DNA of 36,434 nucleotides from Deltaproteobacteria bacterium (GTDB lineage Bacteria; SAR324; NAC60-12): contig NYTS01000087.1 of assembly GCA_002683655.1 (NCBI GenBank), positions 1 to 36,434 on the forward strand, in the 5' to 3' direction. Shown here piece after piece: positions 26,810 through 36,149 of the stretch (its first letter is position 1; the number at the start of each line of letters is the position of its first letter). The translations under genes were made by a program, and so were the position numbers. The notes below the pieces were generated by a model that had not been told where the DNA came from, did not search any database, and was given only the letters and a program-made list of their open reading frames with translations.

Positions 26810-28126
26810 TCAATTTCTGTCAAACACAGAACCTTTGCCAGGTTCGAAAAGCTTTTCATATGTTCTGCTAGCAAAGGAATCTGTCATTCCAGCAATATAG
26901 TCACCGACAATCCTTGCAGACTCTTTTTCCGATGAGGAAACAATAAACTTTCTCTTGAACAGATCTGGAAGGATTGATGACCCCTCTTGCAGAAAAATTT
27001 CAAATAGTTTTCTGACAATATAATGTCCGCGGTAATTCGATATCTGGACACTGTTTGATTGAATTACGTGTCTAAATACGACATCTTTCAAAAGAGAAAT
27101 AAATCTCGACGATTCTATCGTAAGCTTCGCATTAAGATTTAGCAGAGGATTATCAAATTTATTGTGCTTCACAATTTCCACAGAACTGACCAGTAAATGT
27201 ACAATTCCTCCTATTGCTTGTTTCCTCAATGAACTGCTTTCATCGACGCTTGAGAAAAGTTGATTCTCTAAGTGCCCAATATTTTGAGCTTCCCACCAAT
27301 TTGAATCACAATTTTCTTGAACTTCCTGCCAGTGCTCTCTGGTTATTAATTTTAGAGCAATTGCGTCTTCAAGATCATGTACACCATAGGCAATATCGTC
27401 TGCCAATTCCATCAACGACGTATCCAAAGAAAGGTATTTAGAAGAACCGTGTTCACTTTCATTGGGCGGAAGATATTCTCGGAAAATATTTCTATCTGAT
27501 GAATTGAACGGGCTTAGCAACCAATCTAAAATTTCTTCTTCGGTCTCAAAAATACATTTTGGTGGTAGCCAAGCATATCTTGGTGTTGTGGAATTCTCTT
27601 TGGGCCAAGTGGACTTACAGACTTCCTCATAAAAAACCGGATACTTAATCACACCCAGTAATGATCTCCTCGTAAGATCAAGACCATACTCTGGGGTATG
27701 TGCTTCGAGTTTTGTCAACTGACGAAATGTTTGCCCATTTGCCTCAAAACCACCGTACTTGTGTAGGATTGAATTGAGAGCAACCTCACCACCATGACCA
27801 AATGGAGGATGTCCCATATCATGTGAGAGGCAAATCGTTTCAAGCAAAGCAGAAGATGGTAACCATTCTTGGACGTCAGGTTGATTCCTTTCGATAACCA
27901 AAAGCAACCCTCTACTGATTTGAGCAACCTCCATGGAATGTGTTAGCCTTGTTCTGTGAAAATCACCTTCACTAGTTCCAAGAATCTGGGTTTTAGACTG
28001 CAATCTACGAAAGGCGGCAGAGTGAATTACTCTGGCTCGGTCTCGCTCAAACGGGGTGCGTGGATCGTCTTTACGATTCAAAGACCTTCCAGAGCGCCTC
28101 TCTTCCCAAACTGAATTATTCATCAA
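26810..28126 (-). CDS. dgt: Deoxyguanosinetriphosphate triphosphohydrolase-like protein (dGTPase)
   Basis: An HD-domain enzyme of 438 residues that removes triphosphate from dNTPs. The metal-binding residues are H63 (LTHSMEV) and the H102-D103 pair in CLSHDMGHPPFGHGGE. The N-terminal segment DPRTPFERDRARVIHSAAFR is characteristic of dGTPases. It is shorter than E. coli Dgt (about 505) and matches the type commonly called dGTPase-like or SAMHD-like. Its ATG overlaps the rsmD stop by 4 bases, so the two are coupled. Confidence 0.9.
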   Translation of the reverse strand: MMNNSVWEERRSGRSLNRKDDPRTPFERDRARVIHSAAFRRLQSKTQILGTSEGDFHRTRLTHSMEVAQISRGLLLVIERNQPDVQEWLPSSALLETICLSHDMGHPPFGHGGEVALNSILHKYGGFEANGQTFRQLTKLEAHTPEYGLDLTRRSLLGVIKYPVFYEEVCKSTWPKENSTTPRYAWLPPKCIFETEEEILDWLLSPFNSSDRNIFREYLPPNESEHGSSKYLSLDTSLMELADDIAYGVHDLEDAIALKLITREHWQEVQENCDSNWWEAQNIGHLENQLFSSVDESSSLRKQAIGGIVHLLVSSVEIVKHNKFDNPLLNLNAKLTIESSRFISLLKDVVFRHVIQSNSVQISNYRGHYIVRKLFEIFLQEGSSILPDLFKRKFIVSSSEKESARIVGDYIAGMTDSFASRTYEKLFEPGKGSVFDRN

Positions 28127-28680
28127 GCCATCTCCAGCTTTTCTGCAATCTCAATTTTGCTGCGACCGTAGTTTCTTGAAAAGAACACCTCAAATTGGCT
28201 TGGCCAGTTTAGCATAATCTTGGAATCTGCTTCAGCAATGGCCAAACTCCCGGTCAAAATAATTTTGGATAGGGCAAGCTTTGGAATGATTTTGCTTAAC
28301 TCATCTGATTGATATGGTGGGTCTAAAAACACTATTATCTTTGCTGGTTTGATTGAAGAATCAAGCCACCGCAAAGCACTCATTCGATGAGCACATTCTT
28401 CAGAAAGAACACATTTTTCCAAATTTTTTATCAATATTTTGAAATTAGAATGGTTGTTTTCAGTAAAAACTATTGGCCTTGCGCCTCGACTAAATGCCTC
28501 CAAACCAAGTGAGCCACTTCCAGCATAGGCATCCCAAATCAAAAACTCATACAGATTAAACCTGTGCTGAAGTGTATTAAAAACAGCTGCCCGAGTCCGA
28601 CTAGAACTCGGACGTACCATTTGGCCTTCTGGTACAAAAAGTTTTGTCCCTTTAAGATTTCCTGAACTAATTTTAATCAT
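28123..28680 (-). CDS. rsmD: 16S rRNA (guanine(966)-N(2))-methyltransferase
   Basis: An SAM-dependent methyltransferase of 185 residues. The SAM loop DAYAGSGSLGLEAFSRGA and the catalytic FLDPPY motif are those of RsmD, and the N-terminal KISSGNLKGTKL with RPSSSRTRAAVFNTL is the family signature. It modifies G966 of 16S rRNA during ribosome assembly. It is the first gene of an rsmD-dgt pair with a 4-base overlap. Confidence 0.93.
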   Translation of the reverse strand: MIKISSGNLKGTKLFVPEGQMVRPSSSRTRAAVFNTLQHRFNLYEFLIWDAYAGSGSLGLEAFSRGARPIVFTENNHSNFKILIKNLEKCVLSEECAHRMSALRWLDSSIKPAKIIVFLDPPYQSDELSKIIPKLALSKIILTGSLAIAEADSKIMLNWPSQFEVFFSRNYGRSKIEIAEKLEMA

Positions 28681-28763
28681 TTATTATGAAATAATTTTTT
28701 TGGTAAATTTGTCACCACAAGTTATATCAGGTCAAATAACTTATTATATAGAAATTTCTAATT

Positions 28764-29579
28764 ATGAATTCAATTCATTTCTCTGATTGGTTAATTAATT
28801 CATTGCAAAAAGTTATCTTTAAAGATTCAGTCCAGCAAAATCTTGCTAACAAAATAAAAACGTCGATAATCGAAAATTCAACCAAATCTAAAAAGCTTCC
28901 TAATGATAAAAAGGGAAATGAAATTGATTTTACAAAACAAGCATTTGAAATCGTATGGAATCACGGCTTTCGAGAAATCTCTTTATTTGAGAATCTACAT
29001 TTCAGAAGTATTTCGGCCAACATAGGTAGTACAAACTGGTGTCAAAGATGTTTCGTGGAGGGTAAGATTGTGTTGGACACATGGACCTATTACCCTAGTA
29101 GGCAATCTTGGATTCAAAGTTGCCATTCTCTTTTAAAACAAATGAATGATACAGAGAATTATGTTTGGATTATTGATATCAGTAAATTAAAAGTATCAGA
29201 CCAATCAGATATCATATTGCTGGCTCCTTGTCTGCACCCTGTTTCCAAGAAATTAATTTCTGGTTGGATAATTGGAGAAAACCAGTATTTTCCCGAGTCT
29301 TCCTCATGGTGGGGTAATACCATTTACCAGTCTCTCGATCTTGAAAAGGCTTTCTATTCAATTGGTTTGCTAGAACCACCAGAAGAAAATTCACGCTGGG
29401 CACGCCGCAAGAGACATTGGAAAAGGATAATTAATGATTGGAAGAAAAAAAGACCTGAAACTTCTAATGTCCAGAGAGCAGATTATTGGGATAAACCAAA
29501 TTTCGATTGGGAAGAACTCTCTCCAAAAGATCAATCAAATCTTCTCAGAGATTTGCTTTCTTGGCTTGAACCAATTTAA
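28764..29579 (+). CDS. Hypothetical Trp-rich protein, function unknown
   Basis: A soluble-looking protein of 271 residues that I do not recognise. There is no signal peptide or membrane helix. It is rich in tryptophan (GSTNWCQRC, DTWTYYPSRQSW, SSWWGN) and has a basic C-terminal stretch (RWARRKRHWKRIINDWKKKR, about 220-240). That stretch could touch nucleic acid. A single CxxC (WCQRC) near residue 93 is present. Base composition is more AT-rich than the housekeeping genes nearby. The gene stands alone, with AT-rich flanks of 83 bases upstream and 146 bases downstream. Confidence 0.7.
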   Translation: MNSIHFSDWLINSLQKVIFKDSVQQNLANKIKTSIIENSTKSKKLPNDKKGNEIDFTKQAFEIVWNHGFREISLFENLHFRSISANIGSTNWCQRCFVEGKIVLDTWTYYPSRQSWIQSCHSLLKQMNDTENYVWIIDISKLKVSDQSDIILLAPCLHPVSKKLISGWIIGENQYFPESSSWWGNTIYQSLDLEKAFYSIGLLEPPEENSRWARRKRHWKRIINDWKKKRPETSNVQRADYWDKPNFDWEELSPKDQSNLLRDLLSWLEPI

Positions 29580-29725
29580 TTTTTAGTAAATTAAAATTTT
29601 AACTGATTTTATTCTTTCTAAAATTTTGATTAAATTCAGATTATTAATAATTAGTACTAATTTATATTTTGAACCAATTATAAATTTTAAATAAATTGAG
29701 CTAACTTTCATATTAAAGGTCCATA

Positions 29726-31807
29726 TTGTCACCTAATACTAATCGACTAATTGATCAGAAGAGCCCATACCTGCTTCAGCACGCTCATAATCCTGTAGAT
29801 TGGTTTCCTTGGTCACAAGAAGCCTTTGACAAAGCGCAGAGAGAACAAAAACTCATTCTAGTCAGTATTGGTTACGCAACCTGCCATTGGTGCCATGTCA
29901 TGGAAAGGGAATCCTTTGAAGACATAGAAACAGCTGATTATTTGAATAGAAATTTTGTTGCGATAAAGGTTGACAGAGAAGAGCGACCAGATATTGATCA
30001 GGTTTTCATGGATGCTCTACATGCACTTGGTGAACAAGGGGGTTGGCCTTTGAATATTTTTGCCACCCCTGATGGCAGGCCATTTACTGGTGGAACATAT
30101 TTTCCTCCCAAGCCCATGTATGGGCGCCAAAGCTTTCGTCAAGTTTTGGAAAGTCTCCAATTCTATTGGCAGGAGGAAAAAGGGAAAATTAATGACACAG
30201 CAGAACAACTAACCTCCCACTTAAGAAGGGCGCCAGCACCTCAACCTTTGGATGAACCATTACCACAATGGGATTGTGTTGAAAAAACCGTACAAGCATA
30301 CAGGCAGGTTTTTGATCATGAGGATGGGGGATTTGCTCTCCAAAGGCCTAATAAATTTCCACCAAGCATGGGTCTGCAACTGCTGTTGAGGTATCACCTG
30401 AGAACTGGAAATCCTTCTGATCTGTACATGGTTGAACTGACATTGGAAAGGATGCGAAATGGCGGAATTTACGACCAGGTGGGTGGTGGTCTCTGTCGTT
30501 ACAGCACAGATTATCGCTGGCTTGTACCTCACTTCGAAAAAATGCTTTACGACAACGCACTATTCGCTCAAATCGCTTTAGAATGCTACCAAGTGACCAG
30601 AAATCCATTTTACAGAGAAATAGCTGAAGATATTTTTCATTACATTAATCGAGACATGTTAGCTGAAGGTGGAGGCTTCTGTTCTGCAGAAGATGCCGAC
30701 AGCGAGGGCCATGAAGGACTTTTCTATTTGTGGTCCGCAGAAGAATTCAAAGATACTGTCCAAAAAGACAATTATGAGTCCCTTGCAAATTATTGGAATG
30801 TAACAATTGAGGGAAACTTCGAAGGAAAAAATATTCTCAATGTTTCCCAACCTTCAAACAGGTTTAGTGAACAACTGGGGCTGGATGTAAATGAATGGCA
30901 ATCGATCATCAAAGCTGCACGCAGCAAATTACTGGATGTCCGATCTCAAAGAATTCGCCCTTTAAAAGATGACAAAGTCTTAGTCTCTTGGAATGCTTTA
31001 ATGATTAGTTCATTTGCTCAATCTGCAAGAATTTTGGACCATGATGGATATGGCATAACAGCAACCAAAGCCTTGGCTTTCATTGAAGAAAATCTCATTA
31101 ATCATGAAGGGCGCCTGTTACGCCGCTACAGAGATGGGGACGCAAAATTTCCAGCTTATCTAAGTGATTACGCGCAACTAGGCTTAGCGTGTCTGGATAT
31201 TTACGCTTGGAATTATGAGCCTCAATATATATTAAAGGCTCATCACTGGGCTCATGAAATCAATCGACTCTTCTTAAATCATGATGGGGCTTACTATGAA
31301 ACGGGATTTGATGCAGAAGAAGTTCTAGTCAGGAAAGCTGATGGACACGATGGAGTCGAACCTTCAGGCAATACTTCAACAGCATTGCTTTTTCTAAAAT
31401 TAGCTAGTTTCGGAATGGGCTCAAGGCTTCTAAGCGATGCAGAGAGAATCCTTCATAGTTTTTCACCACATTTGCACCAAGCAGGCGTAAATTTTTCAGC
31501 TATGTTGAGCGCCCTGATATGGGCTCGAAAAGGTGGTATTGAGGTAGTTGTATCTGGTGATGAATCAAAATCAGAAACAAAGGAGGTTCTCCAATGGTTG
31601 AGACAGGCTTTTCTTCCCGAGGTTGTCGTGGCATTTATTCCTTCTGATGATTCAGATCCTGTTAGCCAACAAATTCCTATTGCTGCGGGTAGAGCATCTT
31701 CGGATGAGCGGTTATTGATTCATGTGTGTCAAGGGCAATTATGCCATGCTCCAGTTTGTGATCTCCCCTCATTAAAAACTCTTATTACGCAAATTTTGAT
31801 TAATTGA
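29726..31807 (+). CDS. Thioredoxin-domain protein of the YyaL/SPATA20 (DUF255) family
   Basis: A cytoplasmic protein of 693 residues. The N-terminal thioredoxin-like domain has the CHWC site (C53, C56) in the family signature [17 protein letters not shown], and [11 protein letters not shown] and [13 protein letters not shown] follow. The rest is an alpha/alpha-toroid resembling glycoside epimerase folds ([25 protein letters not shown]). The start is TTG at 29726, supported by AAAGG about 7 bases upstream and by the conserved N-terminal [21 protein letters not shown] beginning at once. The function of the family remains poorly defined. Confidence 0.93.
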   Translation: MSPNTNRLIDQKSPYLLQHAHNPVDWFPWSQEAFDKAQREQKLILVSIGYATCHWCHVMERESFEDIETADYLNRNFVAIKVDREERPDIDQVFMDALHALGEQGGWPLNIFATPDGRPFTGGTYFPPKPMYGRQSFRQVLESLQFYWQEEKGKINDTAEQLTSHLRRAPAPQPLDEPLPQWDCVEKTVQAYRQVFDHEDGGFALQRPNKFPPSMGLQLLLRYHLRTGNPSDLYMVELTLERMRNGGIYDQVGGGLCRYSTDYRWLVPHFEKMLYDNALFAQIALECYQVTRNPFYREIAEDIFHYINRDMLAEGGGFCSAEDADSEGHEGLFYLWSAEEFKDTVQKDNYESLANYWNVTIEGNFEGKNILNVSQPSNRFSEQLGLDVNEWQSIIKAARSKLLDVRSQRIRPLKDDKVLVSWNALMISSFAQSARILDHDGYGITATKALAFIEENLINHEGRLLRRYRDGDAKFPAYLSDYAQLGLACLDIYAWNYEPQYILKAHHWAHEINRLFLNHDGAYYETGFDAEEVLVRKADGHDGVEPSGNTSTALLFLKLASFGMGSRLLSDAERILHSFSPHLHQAGVNFSAMLSALIWARKGGIEVVVSGDESKSETKEVLQWLRQAFLPEVVVAFIPSDDSDPVSQQIPIAAGRASSDERLLIHVCQGQLCHAPVCDLPSLKTLITQILIN

Positions 31808-31900
31808 GAACCCACAAGATTTCGACTGGAAATACAATTATATGCAAACTATTATCATCAACTAAAAAACTACCAGAAAACTCTCAAAACATAGGCGATC

Positions 31901-33097
31901 ATGTCCGATATGTCAGAAATCCGAGTCCACGAACGTCGCAGAATTGTGTTTCCTGCTCGTCTACATGTTCACAATCACATCGAGAATGTAGTTGGTCTGG
32001 ATCTTTCGGAAGGAGGTTGTCGGATAAGGTGCAAGCGACCTGTCAATATTTTTTCAAAAGTATTGCTCGAAATTTATATTCCATCCTCTTCGAAAAAAGG
32101 AGAATACACCGTTTGTGATCCAATTGGCAGTGTTGTTGTTCGCTGGGCAAAGCCCAGCAAACAACACGGATACTTTATTCTTGGTCTACAATTCAGTTCA
32201 AGGCCAGGAGAAAACCATGGAATTAACCACCTTCTTGAGAACGATCAGAGCAGTACTGTTGAAAAATTGGTCTGCCAAAACTCCTCACTTCTAGGACATT
32301 ACGTTGAATGTTTTGTTTGTGGACAAGAGAAAGTTCAGCAATATTCGCTTAGAAGTAAGGCATTGCATATAAAGAACAATATTTTTGGCATTCCTACCTT
32401 TGGTGAACCTGTTGATGGAAAAGACCCAATTGACTATAATTTTCTTTATTTGACTATTTGCCCAAATTGCAATTTCACAGCTCCTGGGGATGAATTCTTC
32501 AAATTTAGTCAAGAAGACGAACCATCATTTGATGTTTCTAAGTTCTTTGAGAAGTGGAATTCGGAAAAATCTAAATTATCTGTCAAATACAATCAAAATA
32601 AAGAGGGTATTGATGGAGATTCAAGAAATATTGAACAGGCTAATCTAAGCTATGAACTTGCTGCTCTTGGATTCAAGATTTTGCGTGAGATCAACTCAGA
32701 TAATGGAGTTTTCGTAAGACTTGATGCAATGATCAAAGCAAGGCATGCCCAATTATGTATGGAAAATCTTGGAAAAAAAGCTGAATTTACTAGGGAAAAA
32801 TCTGAAGATTTGTTGAAGGAAGCCAAGCTGATTTTAGATGATAACTTCGAAACACTTAGCGAAATTCAGGGATTGATGGGGGCACAGCTATTGGTAGCAA
32901 TTTCAGTTTATTTTGGTGATATCGACACACTTGGAAAATACATGAAATTTATTGATAATTTTGATACATCCAACAAACCAGAAGAAGGGAGTCAAACTTC
33001 AAAAAGTTTGACCCAAGTTAGAGCAAAGGTTAAAGAAATTTATCAAAATCGTGATATGTACCATAAAGAAAAACTTAATACTTTTTTGCCAGAATAG
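31901..33097 (+). CDS. PilZ domain fused to a DUF2225-like domain
   Basis: A protein of 398 residues. Residues 1-105 form a PilZ domain: ERRR at 11-14 and the D34-x-S36-x-x-G39 motif in GLDLSEGGCRI, with GYFILGLQF as the last strand. The N-terminal RxxxR of canonical c-di-GMP binders is only approximate (R12-R14, R20). From about residue 130 the protein carries two cysteine pairs, C137/C140 and C187/C190 (CFVC and CPNC), as in zinc-ribbon DUF2225 proteins, followed by a helical region to the end. It probably senses c-di-GMP and passes it to the C-terminal part. It ends 4 bases before the convergent rsmG. Confidence 0.75.
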   Translation: MSDMSEIRVHERRRIVFPARLHVHNHIENVVGLDLSEGGCRIRCKRPVNIFSKVLLEIYIPSSSKKGEYTVCDPIGSVVVRWAKPSKQHGYFILGLQFSSRPGENHGINHLLENDQSSTVEKLVCQNSSLLGHYVECFVCGQEKVQQYSLRSKALHIKNNIFGIPTFGEPVDGKDPIDYNFLYLTICPNCNFTAPGDEFFKFSQEDEPSFDVSKFFEKWNSEKSKLSVKYNQNKEGIDGDSRNIEQANLSYELAALGFKILREINSDNGVFVRLDAMIKARHAQLCMENLGKKAEFTREKSEDLLKEAKLILDDNFETLSEIQGLMGAQLLVAISVYFGDIDTLGKYMKFIDNFDTSNKPEEGSQTSKSLTQVRAKVKEIYQNRDMYHKEKLNTFLPE

Positions 33098-33101
33098 TTT
33101 A

Positions 33102-33779
33102 TTAACTGAATTTAATTTCAACTAATTTCTTTTTGTCAAAGTAAAAATCAAAATATCCATTTAATTTAATTGGGTGTTCAACTAATCTATCAACATTTGG
33201 AAGTTGAGCGGGGGCGACTTCTTCATTTTCCAAATCTCCACCTTTAAATGCGATTAAAGTAGCTTCTTTATCGCGCAAATCTCTCGTCCATCTTTCAAGG
33301 TTCCCAATAGCTGACACTGCTCTCGCCGTTAGCCATTGAAATCTATTATTGTACATTGGATCAAGACCCACTTCCTCCCCACGTCCCACAATAAAATGTA
33401 AATTAACACAACCTAATCCATCTGTGGTTTCCTTGATGGCTGAAATCTTTTTTTGACGAGAATCCAACAAAAAAACTTGCCAATCAGGCCTCAAAATAGC
33501 TAGTGGAATCCCCGGTAATCCTCCGCCTGTACCAAAATCACAGAGATCAATATCTGTTGGAAAATCAATTAAAATGAGTGGGCTAATTGAGTGAAGAATA
33601 TGATGTAACCAAACTACTTCGGTTTGCTTACGTGAAATCAAATTAATTCTACTATTGATCTCAATCAAACGATCGACCCAAGTTTCTAAGCACTGCCACT
33701 GATCCTCAGTGATGAATAAATCATTTTGCTCAAGAATCTCTCGAACAAATATTGCTTTGGGATTTATATGATTTATCAA
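33102..33779 (-). CDS. rsmG: 16S rRNA (guanine(527)-N(7))-methyltransferase
   Basis: A SAM-dependent methyltransferase of 225 residues (GidB family). The SAM loop is DFGTGGGLPGIPLAI, and FLLDSRQKK and the later ARAVS segment are also typical. The N-terminal helical region with NLISRK fits RsmG. It lies 3 bases after the flavoprotein gene, so the two are likely co-transcribed. Loss of RsmG is known to give low-level streptomycin resistance in several bacteria. Confidence 0.93.
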   Translation of the reverse strand: MINHINPKAIFVREILEQNDLFITEDQWQCLETWVDRLIEINSRINLISRKQTEVVWLHHILHSISPLILIDFPTDIDLCDFGTGGGLPGIPLAILRPDWQVFLLDSRQKKISAIKETTDGLGCVNLHFIVGRGEEVGLDPMYNNRFQWLTARAVSAIGNLERWTRDLRDKEATLIAFKGGDLENEEVAPAQLPNVDRLVEHPIKLNGYFDFYFDKKKLVEIKFS

Positions 33780-33782
33780 AAG

Positions 33783-35186
33783 CTAATTATTCTTTAGTTG
33801 AGAATCAGCGTCACGAATAGCCGTTCTGAGTCCCTCTTCCACTACAGGATGGTAAAACGGCATTTCAAGAATTTGTGGAATCGTCATGGCTTGCTGGTGT
33901 GACCACGCCAACAAATGGCCTAGGTGCTCGGCATCAGGCCCAAAAATTTCAGCACCAAGAAGTCTTTTTGTAAGAGGATCAGCGTAGACATGCAGTAGTC
34001 CTTTGTTCTTTAACATAACTCTACTGCGGCCCTGACCTTCAAAGGATACTCTGCCTGTAATAAATGTTTTGGAATTGTGTAGATCTTCCCAAGTTTCCCC
34101 TAATACTGCTATTTGGGGTTCAGTAAAAACCACACTCAACATAGACCGACGAACTCCACGAGTCACGTGAGGGAAGGTCGCAGCATTTTCACCTGCAATT
34201 TTTCCTTCATCTGCTGCCTCATGCAGCAAGGTGAGATCGTTATTAATATCTCCTGCAATGAAAATATGGCTTTTCCCACACTGCATTGTCAAAGGGTCAA
34301 AAACAGGAACACCATTGGAATCCAATTGCAATGAAGTTCTAGATAAATCTAGATTTTCGATATTTGGTTTTCGTCCTGTAGCAGCCAATAAATATTCAAA
34401 TCTTTCAACATTTTGTTCTCCATCGGTAAGATACTGAACAACTACTTCATTATTGTCTCGCCAGATCTTTTCAATAGTTGAGTCTGAATCCAGATAAAAT
34501 TCACTTTGAAATGTTTTCTTTGCGTAAAAAACAATTTCAGGATCTGTAATGGGTCTTATTCTACCGGGACGTCCAAAAACTTTAACCTTCACTCCTAAGC
34601 GGTGAAGTGCTTGGCCCAATTCCAGTCCGATTACACCAGAACCAAAAACAGCGACTGATTTGGGAAGCTCAATCCATTCAAAAACATCATCATTTACAAT
34701 CAACCTGTCTCCCAAGCCAAAGAATTGCGGCATAATTTTCGGAGAAGAACCCGTCGCAATTACAAAGGTTTCAGCATGAATTAACTTTTCACCAACAGCC
34801 AAAGTGTTATCGTCAACAAATTTCGCCATGCCCCAAATTTTGTGCTCAGCTTCAAACTCGCCGACTGATCCCAAAACAAAACCGACAAATCGATCACGTT
34901 CGTCACGAACACGCTGCATTACCTCTTTACCATTTATGATGGGCGGTTCACTGGCATATACACCAAACTTGGAGCTTTTCTGAATTGAGTGGGATGCTTC
35001 TGCAGCAGCAATTAAAAGCTTGCTGGGCATACAACCTACTCTGGCACAGGTAGTTCCATATTTATTCCCTTCAATCAATGCTATCTTATTAGTATGTTTT
35101 CGGACTGCTCGATATGCAGTCATCCCTGCTGTACCTGTACCTATGATGGCTACATCTACATTCATATTTATCATAAGGGCATCCAA
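33783..35186 (-). CDS. Dihydrolipoyl dehydrogenase-like pyridine nucleotide-disulfide oxidoreductase
   Basis: A FAD enzyme of 467 residues. FAD loop GTGTAG (16-21), redox-active pair C47/C52 in TTCARVGCMPSK, NAD loop GSGVIGLELG, FAD-binding IFIAGDINND and the C-terminal base pair H446/E451 in YHPVVEEG are all present, so it should be active. The motif differs slightly from GGTCLNVGCIPSK of classic E3 subunits. No PDH/OGDH genes are near, so it may be a stand-alone lipoamide or other disulfide reductase. ATG at 35186 has AAGAGG in front; start at M6 or M8 is possible. Confidence 0.85.
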   Translation of the reverse strand: MDALMINMNVDVAIIGTGTAGMTAYRAVRKHTNKIALIEGNKYGTTCARVGCMPSKLLIAAAEASHSIQKSSKFGVYASEPPIINGKEVMQRVRDERDRFVGFVLGSVGEFEAEHKIWGMAKFVDDNTLAVGEKLIHAETFVIATGSSPKIMPQFFGLGDRLIVNDDVFEWIELPKSVAVFGSGVIGLELGQALHRLGVKVKVFGRPGRIRPITDPEIVFYAKKTFQSEFYLDSDSTIEKIWRDNNEVVVQYLTDGEQNVERFEYLLAATGRKPNIENLDLSRTSLQLDSNGVPVFDPLTMQCGKSHIFIAGDINNDLTLLHEAADEGKIAGENAATFPHVTRGVRRSMLSVVFTEPQIAVLGETWEDLHNSKTFITGRVSFEGQGRSRVMLKNKGLLHVYADPLTKRLLGAEIFGPDAEHLGHLLAWSHQQAMTIPQILEMPFYHPVVEEGLRTAIRDADSQLKNN

Positions 35187-35292
35187 AACCTCTTAGCGGC
35201 AAATCAAATTTTGACAGATACATCTAAACAGATAGATTAATCTGATCTGTCATTATTTATTCTTTTATTAGTCTATATCTATTACCTTTGAA

Positions 35293-35652
35293 ATGCCAGA
35301 AATTGAATTAGAAAGTTTAGTGTGGCTTGTTTGGGGGGGAAGCTTGATAGGGTTACAAAGTTCTATGAGCATTTCGCTGAATCTGCAGAAAAATTCTCTT
35401 TTACCAATTATTGGAAGTATCTATTTTCTCTCAATTTTTTGTCTGAGCGTATTTCTTTTAAAGGAACCAGTGCTGTTTTATAGAATCCTTACCCTTTCAT
35501 TAGTTGTTGGAATTTTGATTTCATTAATACTACTTTATCTAATGATTCGGCGAAAGAATTGGTGTGGCATCTGCCTCAGAGTTCATTTTGCCAATGTTTT
35601 GCTACTTTTGACATCTATCGAAGTCTGGCCCAAACTTAACCTCTTTGGTTGA
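35293..35652 (+). CDS. Small membrane protein with CxxC, possibly VKOR/DsbB-like
   Basis: A protein of 119 residues with about four hydrophobic helices (roughly 8-26, 36-56, 62-86, 97-110). A CGIC pair (C91, C94) sits at the start of the last helix, followed by LRVHFANVLLLL. A membrane-embedded CxxC at the head of a helix followed by polar residues is what VKOR and DsbB-type enzymes show, but the protein is shorter than known VKORs and the other loop cysteines are missing. It could also be a MauE-like redox protein or unrelated. It is divergent from the flavoprotein gene, 106 bases away. Confidence 0.5.
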   Translation: MPEIELESLVWLVWGGSLIGLQSSMSISLNLQKNSLLPIIGSIYFLSIFCLSVFLLKEPVLFYRILTLSLVVGILISLILLYLMIRRKNWCGICLRVHFANVLLLLTSIEVWPKLNLFG

Positions 35653-35744
35653 TCTAGGGTCGAAAACAAGGCAAGTGATTCTTCACATAAATCAAAAAGC
35701 CAATCCTTCTAAGTGCTCGCTAATTCAACCCATTTATATGAATC

Positions 35745-36002
35745 CTAATTTTCAATTAAAACCGAACAATCTCCATTAATTGAAACAATTCCAACTAGCT
35801 TAAAATTTAGATTTCCAGGAGACACATCCGAAGTTAGTTGCTCACTGCCATTCAATATAGCCTTCTCTAAGCCCAATTTCTTTTTAGTAAATTCAATTTT
35901 CTTTTTGTTGGAGATTAATTTCGTTGAAAATGGGTTGTTTCGAAAAACTAACAAATGATAAACGTAGCTAACATAGAGGCATAGTATAAACGTTTTGGTC
36001 AT
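35745..36002 (-). CDS. Short ORF with GspC/PilP-like C-terminus, uncertain
   Basis: An ORF of 85 residues. The N-terminus is hydrophobic (IIFILCL-type stretch, about 4-20), like an anchor or signal. The C-terminus NLNFKLVGIVSINGDCSVLIEN resembles in pattern the homology-region strand of GspC/PilP-type secretion proteins, where a similar LVG-x-V segment ends in an IEN-like motif. Here it stops right after it, so it is either a remnant or a very short member. No ribosome binding site is evident. No other secretion genes are nearby. Confidence 0.3.
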   Translation of the reverse strand: MTKTFILCLYVSYVYHLLVFRNNPFSTKLISNKKKIEFTKKKLGLEKAILNGSEQLTSDVSPGNLNFKLVGIVSINGDCSVLIEN

Positions 36003-36149
36003 TTTTTTGGAATTTGGAATCCATTGACAGTCAAATCAAGTTGAATTTTTGGAGAAACTTCTGAAGTTGCCAAATTTTTTACATACATTCTTGTCATATG
36101 CAGAATATTTTTTTATGAATCCAACTTTTCAAGCCATTTTGTTAAGAAC
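36003..36149. other. Non-coding boundary stretch next to the IS element
   Basis: This 147-base AT-rich segment lies between the short ORF and the transposase end. It should contain the terminal inverted repeat and junction of the insertion sequence, probably close to the segment GTTAAGAACTTATCC at 36141-36155, but the partner end is outside the window so the boundary cannot be fixed. Confidence 0.3.

Noticed and set aside
29580-29725. Possible small RNA or origin in the very AT-rich gap before the YyaL-type gene.
   Set aside because: No stem, box repeats or tRNA-like fold; the composition alone is explained by a promoter region.
31804-32118. A 104-residue ORF overlapping the start of the PilZ-DUF2225 gene in another frame.
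   Set aside because: It overlaps the conserved PilZ coding frame and has a low-complexity, Ser/Arg-rich composition typical of an out-of-frame reading.
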